Position numbers and translations under genes: made by a program. This document shows positions 24,348-31,828 of a stretch of 64,000 bases of DNA, in pieces. Origin of the DNA: an uncultured Bacteroidia bacterium (GTDB lineage: Bacteria > Bacteroidota > Bacteroidia > Bacteroidales > UBA932); contig CADBYT010000010.1 in assembly GCA_902798975.1 (NCBI GenBank), positions 1-64,000 of the forward strand, in the 5' to 3' direction. The notes beneath the pieces were generated by a model. It had not been told where the DNA came from. It saw nothing but the letters and a program-made list of their open reading frames with translations, and did no database searches. The first letter of the stretch is position 1, and each line of letters begins with the position of its first letter.

Positions 24348-25729
24348 TACAAACTATCAAAGTATTCCTTTTCGGAATGAACATAGGTATAGTCCAGCTC
24401 AAGGAAGATGGTTTCTGTGCATTCCAGTACACCCCGGAGTTCTGCCGGACCGGACTGCAACCCGCACCACTCATGATGCCCACTCTGCCAGAAAGGATAT
24501 ACACCTTCCATAATATCAATACGCAGACCTTCAACGGCCTGCCCGGAATGATCGCCGACTCCCTCCCCGACAGCTTCGGACAAGCACTGCTCAACCAATG
24601 GCTCACCCTGCAGGGAAGGTCCGAGGGCGAAGCCAACGTCATCGAAAAGCTCTCCTACCAGGGACAACGTGCCATGGGCGCCCTCGAGTACGTCCCGGCA
24701 AGAGAACAATACCTTCAGGAAAGCTCCCGAATCGAAATCGAATCACTGATCGACACAGCCCGCGAGGCACTTGAATCCAAAGAGAAATTCAAATCCTGCT
24801 TCGACGACAAGGAACAGGCCATCTACGATATCCTCAAGATCGGCACTTCCGCCGGCGGACAACGCGCAAAAGCTGTCATCGCCATCAATCCCGCGACAAA
24901 AGAAATCCGCTCCGGACAGGTCGCGGCCCCGGACGGATTCGAATACTGGATCATCAAATTCGACGGATTCGACTCCAACGCCAAACCTGTCGACCCCGCC
25001 AACTACGGTCGGCGCGAATACGCCTTCCATAAATGCGTGCTGGATGCCGGAATATCCATGTCCCCATGCCGCCTCCTTGAAGAGAACGGCCGGGCACACT
25101 TCATGACCAAACGCTTCGACAGGACTGACTCGGGAAAACTCCACATGCAGACTCTCTGTGCGCTCGGACATTTCGACTTCAGAAGCCCCGGGGCCTACTC
25201 TTACGAACAGGCATTTTCCCTGCAGAGAAGACTCGGCCTCGCCTACCCCGAAGCGGAACAGCTCTTCAGGCGGATGCTCTTCAATATCTTTTCCGTCAAT
25301 ATGGACGACCACACCAAGAACATCTCCTACCTGATGGACAAAAACGGCAAATGGTCCCTCTCCCCCGCCTACGACATGGGATTAAGCTACAACCCCAACG
25401 GGCAGTGGGCAAACAAGCACCAGATGACAATAAACGGAAAATCCGATGACTTCGAATACAAAGACCTCGTCGCCGTCGCATGGAAAGCCGACATCGAAAA
25501 GCCAGCCCACATCATCGACTGCGTCGAAACAGCTATACACAACTTCCCCAAATACGCCGACGAAACCGGGATCCCCAAACAGGAGACCGAAATGATAATG
25601 AAAATCATTGACAACAAAACCTTATCCCTTCGCAAGAAACTCTTCCTTTCCGATAATCCTCAAAAGGAAACCGCCAAAACACTCCTTGACAACGATCTTC
25701 ATCGAAGGAAAAAACGTTTTTCAACCTAA
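24344..25729 (+). CDS. hipA: HipA-like serine/threonine kinase toxin
   Basis: The protein has 461 aa, full length for single-chain HipA (E. coli 440). The N-terminal HipA-N1 domain covers ~1-110 (including L-P-G-M-I-A-D-S-L-P-D-S-F-G). The kinase part has the S-A-G-G-Q-R-A-K glycine-rich loop near 170, the catalytic N-M-D-D-H-T-K-N motif and a downstream D-M-G-L-S-Y-N-P metal-binding motif, all intact. Known HipA enzymes phosphorylate aminoacyl-tRNA synthetases such as GltX and cause growth arrest. The upstream HTH gene is its antitoxin. The third, small HipS component of split HipBST systems is not present. Confidence 0.9.
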   Translation: MIQTIKVFLFGMNIGIVQLKEDGFCAFQYTPEFCRTGLQPAPLMMPTLPERIYTFHNINTQTFNGLPGMIADSLPDSFGQALLNQWLTLQGRSEGEANVIEKLSYQGQRAMGALEYVPAREQYLQESSRIEIESLIDTAREALESKEKFKSCFDDKEQAIYDILKIGTSAGGQRAKAVIAINPATKEIRSGQVAAPDGFEYWIIKFDGFDSNAKPVDPANYGRREYAFHKCVLDAGISMSPCRLLEENGRAHFMTKRFDRTDSGKLHMQTLCALGHFDFRSPGAYSYEQAFSLQRRLGLAYPEAEQLFRRMLFNIFSVNMDDHTKNISYLMDKNGKWSLSPAYDMGLSYNPNGQWANKHQMTINGKSDDFEYKDLVAVAWKADIEKPAHIIDCVETAIHNFPKYADETGIPKQETEMIMKIIDNKTLSLRKKLFLSDNPQKETAKTLLDNDLHRRKKRFST

Positions 25730-25751
25730 TATTTCGGATAGCCGTTCTTTT

Positions 25752-27416
25752 TTACATCCTTCTCTCCGTCGTGACGCTGGTCATGGTCCGGGTGTCAAGG
25801 AGCATCCGGTCCGTGATCTTGAGCTCGGGGATAACGGGAAGGCACATGAACGAGATGGTCATGAAGGGCGCCTGCATCGGGCAGCCGATCTGCCGGGCCG
25901 TATCGAGCAACTGTTCCATGCGCTCGGCTACCTCCGGGAAAGGCCGGTCAGACATGATGCCGGCGATGGGGAGGGGGAGATCCACGATTCCGTCGGGACT
26001 GACGGCTACCCGCGCACCCTTCAGGGCGATTACGCGGTTGATGGCCTGCACCAGCGTCAGGTCGTTGGAACCCACGGCGACAATATTGTGGCAGTCATGG
26101 GCGATCGATCCGGCGATGGCACCGTCCCGGATCCCGAAGCCGCGCACCCAACCCACGACGGGACGGGCGCCTTTGCGGTAGCGGTTCAGGACTACGATTT
26201 TCTGCACGTCAGGCAGGGGGTATCCGCCGGAAACGCACATCTGCTCGCTCAACATCACTTTTTCGTGTCCGGTCGTGAGGGCATAGTCCGTCGCCACGAT
26301 GACGTTCAGCAGCTCGCCGGCCTTCAGGGGAAATGCGATGTCGGAAACGGTGATGGGCGAAGCCTCGAAGCGGTTGACGGGGGATTCTTCCGCCGGCTGC
26401 AGGAAGAGGGCATCGGTCACGCCGTCCGGATGCCGGAACACTTCCTGACCCTGGATGAAGGTCTGCACCACGCGCCCCTCCGGGCTCAGGGTATCCACGG
26501 CGATGAACGTGGCGGGATCGCCTTCCTGCAGGAGGCCCCAGCGGACGCCGTAATGCTCCTGCGGATTGACGCAGGCGACCTGCAGCACGTCCCATAGATT
26601 GAGTTTCTTGGCGAGGGCCATGCCGACGAGCCAGTTGATGTGGCCCCAGTACAGCTCGTCCGGCTCCTGGTCGTCCGTGCAGAGCATGACGCGGTCCGGG
26701 TGTTCAGTGATGAGCGGGAACAGCGCTTTGAAACTCTTGGCGGCACTGCCTTCGCGGATCATGACTTTCAGGCCGGCGTTGATGTTGGTGCGCCCTTCAT
26801 CCAGGGTCATGCATTCGTGATTGGTGGTGATTCCGGCCGCCGCGTATCGGCGGAGTTCGTCGGCGGACAGGCCGGGGGCGTGGCCGTCTATCGCTTTGCC
26901 CGCCGCGCGGGCGGCTTCGATCTTGCGCATCAGTTCCGGATCGCCGGCGAGCACGCCCGGGTAGTTCATCACTTCGCCCAGGTAGCCGATGTCGTCCCGA
27001 CGCATGAGCTGCTCAATGTCGTCGGCGTTGATCTCGGCGCCGGCGGTCTCGAATTCTCCGCCGACCGCGGGCACGCAGCTGGGTGCGCTGAAGAGGAAAT
27101 TGAAGCGCACCTGCCGGCCGCTCCGAATCATGAAGTCGATGCCCTCCACGCCCAGCACGTTGGCGATCTCGTGCGGATCGCAGACTACGCCGATGGTGCC
27201 GTGGCCCACCACCACGCGGGCATACTCGCGCGGCGTGAGCATGGAACTCTCGATATGGACGTGGCTGTCGATAAAGCCCGGCATCAGATAGGGCCAGCGT
27301 TGGCTGTAGGATAGCGGGCAACGGCGAATTTTCCCAATCTTCCCGTTTCTGACCGTGATTTCCCCGTCATAGATTTCCCGGGCGGTCACGTCAAGAATAT
27401 GTCCTTTGATGGTCAT
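25752..27416 (-). CDS. ade: Adenine deaminase
   Basis: This 554-aa enzyme of the amidohydrolase superfamily (Ade/AdeC type) deaminates adenine to hypoxanthine in purine salvage. Metal-site motifs include P-G-F-I-D-S-H-V-H-I-E-S-S (the H-x-H pair), a G-H-A-P-G-L segment and T-N-H-E-C-M near 235. The order L-Y-W-G-H-I-N-W-L-V and the C-terminal A-H-D-C-H-N region complete the family pattern. It starts 28 bases after a small relic frame (27445-27540) and converges with hipA. Confidence 0.93.
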   Translation of the reverse strand: MTIKGHILDVTAREIYDGEITVRNGKIGKIRRCPLSYSQRWPYLMPGFIDSHVHIESSMLTPREYARVVVGHGTIGVVCDPHEIANVLGVEGIDFMIRSGRQVRFNFLFSAPSCVPAVGGEFETAGAEINADDIEQLMRRDDIGYLGEVMNYPGVLAGDPELMRKIEAARAAGKAIDGHAPGLSADELRRYAAAGITTNHECMTLDEGRTNINAGLKVMIREGSAAKSFKALFPLITEHPDRVMLCTDDQEPDELYWGHINWLVGMALAKKLNLWDVLQVACVNPQEHYGVRWGLLQEGDPATFIAVDTLSPEGRVVQTFIQGQEVFRHPDGVTDALFLQPAEESPVNRFEASPITVSDIAFPLKAGELLNVIVATDYALTTGHEKVMLSEQMCVSGGYPLPDVQKIVVLNRYRKGARPVVGWVRGFGIRDGAIAGSIAHDCHNIVAVGSNDLTLVQAINRVIALKGARVAVSPDGIVDLPLPIAGIMSDRPFPEVAERMEQLLDTARQIGCPMQAPFMTISFMCLPVIPELKITDRMLLDTRTMTSVTTERRM

Positions 27417-27444
27417 ATACTGTTATATTCTGCAAATATCCGGA

Positions 27445-27540
27445 CTAGCGCCGCCTGCGGGAGAAGACGAAATCTTCCAGCTCGCAGAGCGACTGGTCCG
27501 GCGTGTCCGATTCGAAGACTTTTTTGTTAGTTACTTCCAT
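27445..27540 (-). pseudogene. Relic of the 3' end of a GH43 gene
   Basis: A 31-codon frame ends in F-E-S-D-T-P-D-Q-S-L-C-E-L-E-D-F-V-F-S-R-R-R-R. The last ~23 residues match the C-terminus of the GH43 protein at 43507-45147 almost exactly, and the DNA is also highly similar (TTCCAG-TCGCAGAGCGACTGG block). The first residues (M-E-V-T-N-K-K) are unrelated. It lies between ade and an IS relic. An ancestral GH43 paralogue upstream of ade was probably cut away, leaving its tail. Confidence 0.7.
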
Positions 27541-27786
27541 ATGGTAATACACTATTAGACACGTCAAAACTGTTGAATATTAAATCATTACGACACCCTC
27601 CCCTAAGACCTGAGAGGGAATGATAGAGATTGCTTTCGTATGAGGTAAAGACTCTCATTACTAACTCTTTAAAACCGTGCAAAAGTAGTGAATCTTCAGT
27701 GAATACACAAGATAGCTTATTGATTTCTAGTCCACGGAAGGTTGCAGCAGATCCATTATGGCTCACCTGCAAAGTTCCGTGGGAGA
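27541..27786. other. Stretch between GH43 relic and transposase relic
   Basis: No gene is recognisable. It follows the transposase stop on the minus strand and likely contains the former insertion-sequence end. AT-rich, with no clear terminal inverted repeat visible. Confidence 0.3.
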
Positions 27787-28331
27787 CTATCCGAAGAGCC
27801 TGCATAGCCTGAACATGAAGAATGGTAGATCTGATACACCTCGAAGCTGAGCACGAAAGGCTTTCATCTTGGAGTTGAGAGATTCTGCTGATGCATTCGT
27901 TGAACGGGCGATGAAGTAGTTCAGGACGTTGTCCTCCCTGGACTTGATGGCATCCCTTGCCGACTTGACCTCACGTATAGTGCATCGGTTGACGGTCTTG
28001 TACCAGCCGTGAAGCTTTTTCCCTCTGGTGTAAGCCATCTGCGGCGGCGGATGTGCAAGGTCAGTTTTTTGTCCCGGACAGGAAAATCACTGATGACTGT
28101 CACCTCCGTGAAGCCGTTAGGACGCAATTCTTGCAGGTCATCGGGCCGATTGTCCCGTTCATCCAGGTAGATGTGAAGGGAAGAACTATATAGGATGTCC
28201 TTCTTGCTCTCACGTGAGTCCAGGGACTGTGTCTCCATCCATACGGGTTCGAAGAAGTCCACGATACCCTCCGGCATAAAGAAGCTAAGAAAGTGCTGAT
28301 AGAGTTGAAGTTGTGATGTGTCTTTGTCCAT
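27787..28331 (-). mobile_element. Internally deleted ISAon1/ISL3-type transposase relic
   Basis: Two minus-strand frames make up the two ends of one transposase. The first (28331 to ~28040, M-D-K-D-T-S-Q-L... ending L-T-L-H-I-R-R-R-R-W) is the N-terminal region typical of ISAon1-type elements. The second (28038-27787) has I-A-R-S-T-N-A-S-A-E-S-L-N-S-K-M-K-A-F-R, the C-terminal helix of DDE transposases. They meet at R-R-W/Y-T-R-G-K with a frame change, and most of the catalytic middle is gone. It cannot be active. Confidence 0.75.
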
Positions 28332-28353
28332 GTTGATTGGCGCTAATAAATAG

Positions 28354-28379
28354 CAAAAGCGGCCCGAAGACCGCTTTTG
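28354..28379. terminator. Hairpin terminator after the FISUMP lipoprotein gene
   Basis: CAAAAGCGG-CCCGAAGA-CCGCTTTTG is a perfect 9-bp stem with T- and A-rich flanks, 24 bases after the lipoprotein stop. Its symmetry lets it work in both directions. Confidence 0.75.
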
Positions 28380-28402
28380 TACTTAGATTGATATCGTCCA
28401 CG

Positions 28403-29815
28403 TTAATTCTGGACGGGGCGAACAGAGTACCCGTAGGCACGGTCGTAGTTGACCGGGTTGATGCCCCCGTCACCGAAGTTCAGGCCGTAGGCGTTGTAGG
28501 AACCGTTAGGTGTAGATGACCAATAGCGACCGCCGACACCCGCATTGACGAGATTTCCACTGCTGTAGGAGTAGTTGCCTGCAGCCGCAAAGAACAACGA
28601 AATGCCGTTTGCTTTGCTGGTGATGAAACGACCGCCCCCGGTGGAGCCGATATACGTCCAGCCGGTTACCCACTCATTCGTGGTGTTGCTGCTATTGATA
28701 AGGGCATCGAACTGATCCTTGGTGGGAATACGCCAGGCATCGGTCACGGCATATGCGACGTCGGCAGAAGTAGGAAGAGGATTATCCGTTCCCGTGTAGT
28801 ATGATTCAGAAGCTGAGAAAGGTGTCGTCTTACCATACCTGAAATACTCTCCCGCTTCAAGCGGATCGACAATCTTGCTGTTGGTCTTGTCCAAGTTACC
28901 CGTAGCCCAGAGGGGACCGCCTGCATAACCGAGGCTCACGAACTTGCCGTTGTCGGTAAGGCCGCTGAGTTTGATGGCCACGTTGTCACCTACGGTTTTG
29001 TCGGTCACGCTCTTGGACTTGGAAGAGATGGCATATTTCTTCTCGGCATTGCGCTCCACCAGCTGGAAGGTGAAATCATACGTGCCGGCACCTTCCAGGA
29101 TACCCCAGCAGTAAATCCCGTTACCACTTACATCACTGCCGAAATAGCCGAAATAGGGAGTCAAGGGGAAGCCGGAGGTGCCCGTGGTGTAGGAGGCGGC
29201 ACCACCCGGAGCGATACCATTGAATGTGATGGGTTTGATGTGGGAGGCTGTAAGGACAATCTCATTGCCCAATCCGAGCATTGAATAGCCCTCGTCGGAA
29301 GGAATGAAAACCTGCGAAATCCCGGCCGGTGCGGTTAGGCTGAGGGTGGCGCTGAGCGTGGTGACATCAGAAATGGTAGTTACGGTGTACGCTACGCTTT
29401 CGGCCGTCTGGAAGTAACCACCAATACTTCCAAAAGTCCACTTGCCGGCATCAGTATCATAAGTGGGCGCCGAATAATTGACAAAGCCAGGCATAAACAC
29501 AGCGCTTAACTTCTTCCCGGAAGCAGCGAGGGTAAGGCCTGTGAAGGAGGTATCGTAGTCTTTGTCTGTGTAGGTCCAGGATGTGCCATCGTAGGTCATG
29601 ATGACATACTGGGCAGTGTTGTCCTCAAAGAAGAGATAGACCTCGTCATATTTTTCCCAAACGGTCTTGACGGCCTTGGTGGCGTCGGCGTTCTCTAACT
29701 TGATGTCAAACACAATTTTGGAGGCATCGATGGGGCCTTCTTCAGATACGGGGTTCTCTTTGGAACAGGCGGCCAGTGCAAGGACGGCCGCAGCGAACAA
29801 TAAAGTCTTTTTCAT
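28403..29815 (-). CDS. Fimbrillin-like lipoprotein with C-terminal FISUMP (C-type-lectin-like) domain
   Basis: The protein is 470 aa from ATG 29815, chosen because A-A-G-G-A-G-G lies a few bases upstream and the sequence then reads M-K-K-T-L-L-F-A...A-L-A-A-C (lipobox). The N-terminal ~300 residues are fimbrillin-like (A-T-K-A-V, D-E-V-Y-L-F-F, K-K-L-S-A-V-F-M-P). The last ~150 form a FISUMP-type domain: W-R-I-P-T-K-D-Q-F-D-A-L, F-F-A-A-A-G-N-Y, R-Y-W-S-S-T and a final G-Y-S-V-R-P-V. This lectin-like fold suggests ligand binding at the tip of a pilus. It is co-transcribed with a 44-aa peptide gene 19 bases upstream. Confidence 0.82.
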   Translation of the reverse strand: MKKTLLFAAAVLALAACSKENPVSEEGPIDASKIVFDIKLENADATKAVKTVWEKYDEVYLFFEDNTAQYVIMTYDGTSWTYTDKDYDTSFTGLTLAASGKKLSAVFMPGFVNYSAPTYDTDAGKWTFGSIGGYFQTAESVAYTVTTISDVTTLSATLSLTAPAGISQVFIPSDEGYSMLGLGNEIVLTASHIKPITFNGIAPGGAASYTTGTSGFPLTPYFGYFGSDVSGNGIYCWGILEGAGTYDFTFQLVERNAEKKYAISSKSKSVTDKTVGDNVAIKLSGLTDNGKFVSLGYAGGPLWATGNLDKTNSKIVDPLEAGEYFRYGKTTPFSASESYYTGTDNPLPTSADVAYAVTDAWRIPTKDQFDALINSSNTTNEWVTGWTYIGSTGGGRFITSKANGISLFFAAAGNYSYSSGNLVNAGVGGRYWSSTPNGSYNAYGLNFGDGGINPVNYDRAYGYSVRPVQN

Positions 29816-29834
29816 GGTTCTTTCCTCCTTCTTG

Positions 29835-29969
29835 TTACCAGGACTGTTCGTCGCCAAATGGATTGGAATAGGGTTTAGGGTCACCGCTGGCGCAGATGAT
29901 GCCTTCGTTTTTCACCTCCAGGACATCTGTCGTGGGAGGTTCGTAGAGTTCTTTTTGTTTTGTCTCCAT
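29835..29969 (-). CDS. 44-aa peptide of the Y-x-x-P...EGIIC(G/A)SG family
   Basis: M-E-T-K-Q-K-E-L-Y-E-P-P-T-T-D-V-L-E-V is followed by K-N-E-G-I-I-C-A-S-G and a polar tail ending E-Q-S-W. It fits the same template as four other peptides here. The longer upstream frame starts before the promoter box at 30014-30021, so the M at 29969 is preferred. First gene of a pair with the FISUMP lipoprotein; no signal peptide; function unknown. Confidence 0.7.
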   Translation of the reverse strand: METKQKELYEPPTTDVLEVKNEGIICASGDPKPYSNPFGDEQSW

Positions 29970-30013
29970 TATTGTAGTGTTATTATTGGTTGGCGGACAA
30001 TTATGTGGTGTCG

Positions 30014-30021
30014 CAAAGTTA
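30014..30021 (-). promoter_or_regulatory. -7 box TAACTTTG of the peptide/FISUMP lipoprotein pair
   Basis: TAACTTTG on the minus strand lies 44 bases before the peptide start at 29969. The palindrome array (30112-30303) begins ~90 bases further upstream. Confidence 0.55.
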
Positions 30022-30111
30022 GTGAATGTTCCGCTAAAACACAACGTGCCCTATTGTATTCTTATCCACGGATAACATGTTTGTCGGATTTTGTTCTTCC
30101 GATGTTCTTTC

Positions 30112-30303
30112 AGGACCTCGTAACCAAGTAATGAGGTCAATTTAGAACCTCGCATCATAGTATTCAGTACATTTTAGAACCCCGAAACACTGTTTTCAGG
30201 TTCTTTATTGTACTCGTTTACATGTTTTCATGTTCTTTAAAGTACTTGTGCGCACGTTTTCGAGTACTTTAATGAACTCGTTTACTTTGTTTCCAGGTAC
30301 AAA
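30112..30303. repeat. Six tandem degenerate ~32-nt palindromic units
   Basis: Units begin at about 30112, 30144, 30176, 30210, 30241 and 30273, each 31-34 bases long. Each has the plan (A)G-WAC-YTCG...A-C-x-GTTTTC-x-(A)G-GTWC-TTTA, so each is itself an imperfect inverted repeat (for example AGTACTTG...CGAGTACT). There are no unique spacers and no cas genes, so it is not a CRISPR. It fills the space between the terminator of the frameshifted fimbrillin gene and the promoter of the next peptide/fimbrillin pair. A lone related unit lies at ~39426-39450. Confidence 0.7.
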
Positions 30304-30330
30304 AAAGCCCCGAAGCTAAACTCCGAGGCT
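30301..30330 (-). terminator. Rho-independent terminator of the frameshifted fimbrillin gene
   Basis: Read on the minus strand, AGCCTCGGAG-TTTAG-CTTCGGGGCT forms a 10-bp stem with two mismatches and is followed by TTTTTT. It lies 27 bases after the gene ending at 30357. Confidence 0.7.
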
Positions 30331-30356
30331 GCGAACATTAATATATGTCAGGGAAA

Positions 30357-31323
30357 CTATATGGTCATGGTGAAACCATAAATCTTGCCCTTCTCGAGCG
30401 TTCTCTTTTCGGTGACGATCTTGTTCTGCACGCATCCGCCGCCGAACGTCTCGACACTTTCCCACGAAGTGCCCGATCCTTCCTTGGAACGGCCGCCATA
30501 ATGGAAACGGAGCGTATAACCTTCCTCCAGGTCTCCTTCGGAAAAGATTGGGGCATAGAACACTTGCGTTTTGGGGCCGCCACTGGTGTTCAGGTCACTG
30601 TCGAAGAAGTCGTTGAGCGTGTATTTGATGGTCCCGTAGGCGGTAGCGGCGAACGATCCGGTGTAAGTGTCCGTCTTCACGCCGAGCGCGCCGGCGGTCG
30701 CGATGACGGCCGGGGTGCCGCTGTTGTCCACGGAAATCTTGACGGTGCTGACCCGCTGGTAATAGTCGTCATACCACGCCGTCGTCGAGCAGGTCACCGT
30801 GAGCCGGAACACGCAGATCTGGCGGACCAGCTCCACGTGAGCTGTGCTTTCGGAAATCACGACGTCGCCCACCATCACGTCGGCGCCCGCCAGGCTGGAC
30901 GGGGTGTCCTTGACGAGCGTTCCCAGGGAATTCGGCAGGGAGTTCAGCGAGATGGAAGCGTCTCCCTCGGAGACGGTGCCGAACAGCTTGCTTCCCGCCG
31001 AGGTGGAAAGGGCCGGATAAAGGCAGATCACCCGGTCGCCCGGATCACCGTTCCAGGCGCCGATAAAATCAGCTTTCTCGCGGCCGTTTTCTCCAGTAGA
31101 CATAAAATCGTCAATAGCAGTGATGCCGGATTCATCGAACGAGATCATCCATCTCCTTGGATTCTGGATCATAGGAATAGGCGGTCTTGGTCGGCGCGCC
31201 GACCGTGGCGCTGATCGTCAACGGGGTCCCTTCCCGGCTGACCGGGAGCTGCTGCTTGTCGCAGGCGTTGAAAGCGAGGATGGCACTTGCCATTAAAACG
31301 ATGGAAAATAACGTATTTCTCAT
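30357..31323 (-). pseudogene. Fimbrillin-like lipoprotein gene broken by a 4-bp duplication
   Basis: The gene starts at 31323 with signal I-L-A-F-N-A-C and reads through T-K-T-A-Y-S-Y-D-P-E-S-K-E-M, then stops at 31132. The natural continuation F-D-E-S-G-I-T-A-I-D-D-F-M is in another frame that runs to 30357. The break coincides with a tandem duplication GATG-GATG (31146-31153, CATCCATC on +). Removing one copy restores K-E-M-I-S-F-D-E-S-G and a ~320-aa fimbrillin-like protein ending K-I-Y-G-F-T-M-T-I. It could be a phase-variable switch, a recent mutation or an assembly error. The upstream peptide gene is intact. Confidence 0.8.
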
Positions 31324-31344
31324 GATTCTGTCTCTTTTGATTGA

Positions 31345-31473
31345 TTAAAAATCCCAATCCCATCCCCTGGGCATATCCGGAACCTCGCCGGAGGCTGCTA
31401 TTATTCCCTCTGGTTTAATCACCAGCACCTCGCACTCCGGCGAGATGTAGTGTTCTTTTGTTTGGGTAATCAT
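31345..31473 (-). CDS. 42-aa peptide of the Y-x-x-P...EGII(C/A)ASG family
   Basis: From the ATG at 31473: M-I-T-Q-T-K-E-H-Y-I-S-P-E-C-E-V-L-V-I, then K-P-E-G-I-I-A-A-S-G-E-V and a tail ending W-D-W-D-F. Ala replaces the Cys found in the other members. An ATG three codons upstream (31482) is also possible. The start was chosen to match the spacing to Y-x-x-P in the family. It precedes the frameshifted fimbrillin gene by 21 bases. Confidence 0.65.
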   Translation of the reverse strand: MITQTKEHYISPECEVLVIKPEGIIAASGEVPDMPRGWDWDF

Positions 31474-31609
31474 AAGAGTCATAAGCGGTAATACACATTC
31501 GGTATGTAAAGAAATGAATAATCCCACAGAAATCCAAATGCACTACAACATTTTAAATACTCTTCCCGTTTGTCATAGACTGGCACAGTAAGTTTGTACC
31601 TTGCGGGCC

Positions 31610-31774
31610 ATGACGACTTATTACTTCAAGAATCCGGAAGAAGCCCTCAAACGGGCTAAGGCGGCAGGCAAAAGACCTGGTTGCTGGTATGGTGGCATCA
31701 CCTTGCGCAGCGGCAAGAAGGGCTGGGCGATCTATCGCGGCAGCAAGGAAGTGGAGCGGTATGCGGTGATGTGA
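31610..31774 (+). CDS. 54-aa basic hypothetical protein
   Basis: Translation: M-T-T-Y-Y-F-K-N-P-E-E-A-L-K-R-A-K-A-A-G then C-W-Y-G-G-I-T-L-R-S-G-K-K-G-W-A-I-Y-R-G. It is basic, with a likely helix followed by beta strands, and coding-like third positions. TTTG and TACCTTGC lie 8-20 bases upstream. I do not recognise the family. It sits 54 bases before the type IIG restriction-modification gene and could be transcribed with it. Confidence 0.5.
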   Translation: MTTYYFKNPEEALKRAKAAGKRPGCWYGGITLRSGKKGWAIYRGSKEVERYAVM

Positions 31775-31790
31775 AGTAGTGGTTTTCGCG

Positions 31791-31798
31791 TATTTTTG
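31791..31798 (+). promoter_or_regulatory. -7 box TATTTTTG of the type IIG restriction-modification gene
   Basis: TATTTTTG fits TAnnTTTG and lies 30 bases before the ATG at 31829. No TTTG is seen at the expected -33 distance. Confidence 0.5.
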
Positions 31799-31828
31799 CT
31801 AAATTTACACGATTGGAAATCATTTAAT

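Noticed and set aside
24344-25729. Split HipBST-type system
   Set aside because: HipA is full length with its own N-terminal subdomain, and no separate HipS-size gene lies between it and hipB.
28403-28560. Variable region of a diversity-generating retroelement
   Set aside because: The lectin-like fold fits, but no reverse transcriptase gene and no near-copy template repeat were seen anywhere in the 64 kb.
30112-30303. CRISPR array
   Set aside because: Units are contiguous and degenerate, there are no unique spacers of constant size, and no cas genes are in the window.
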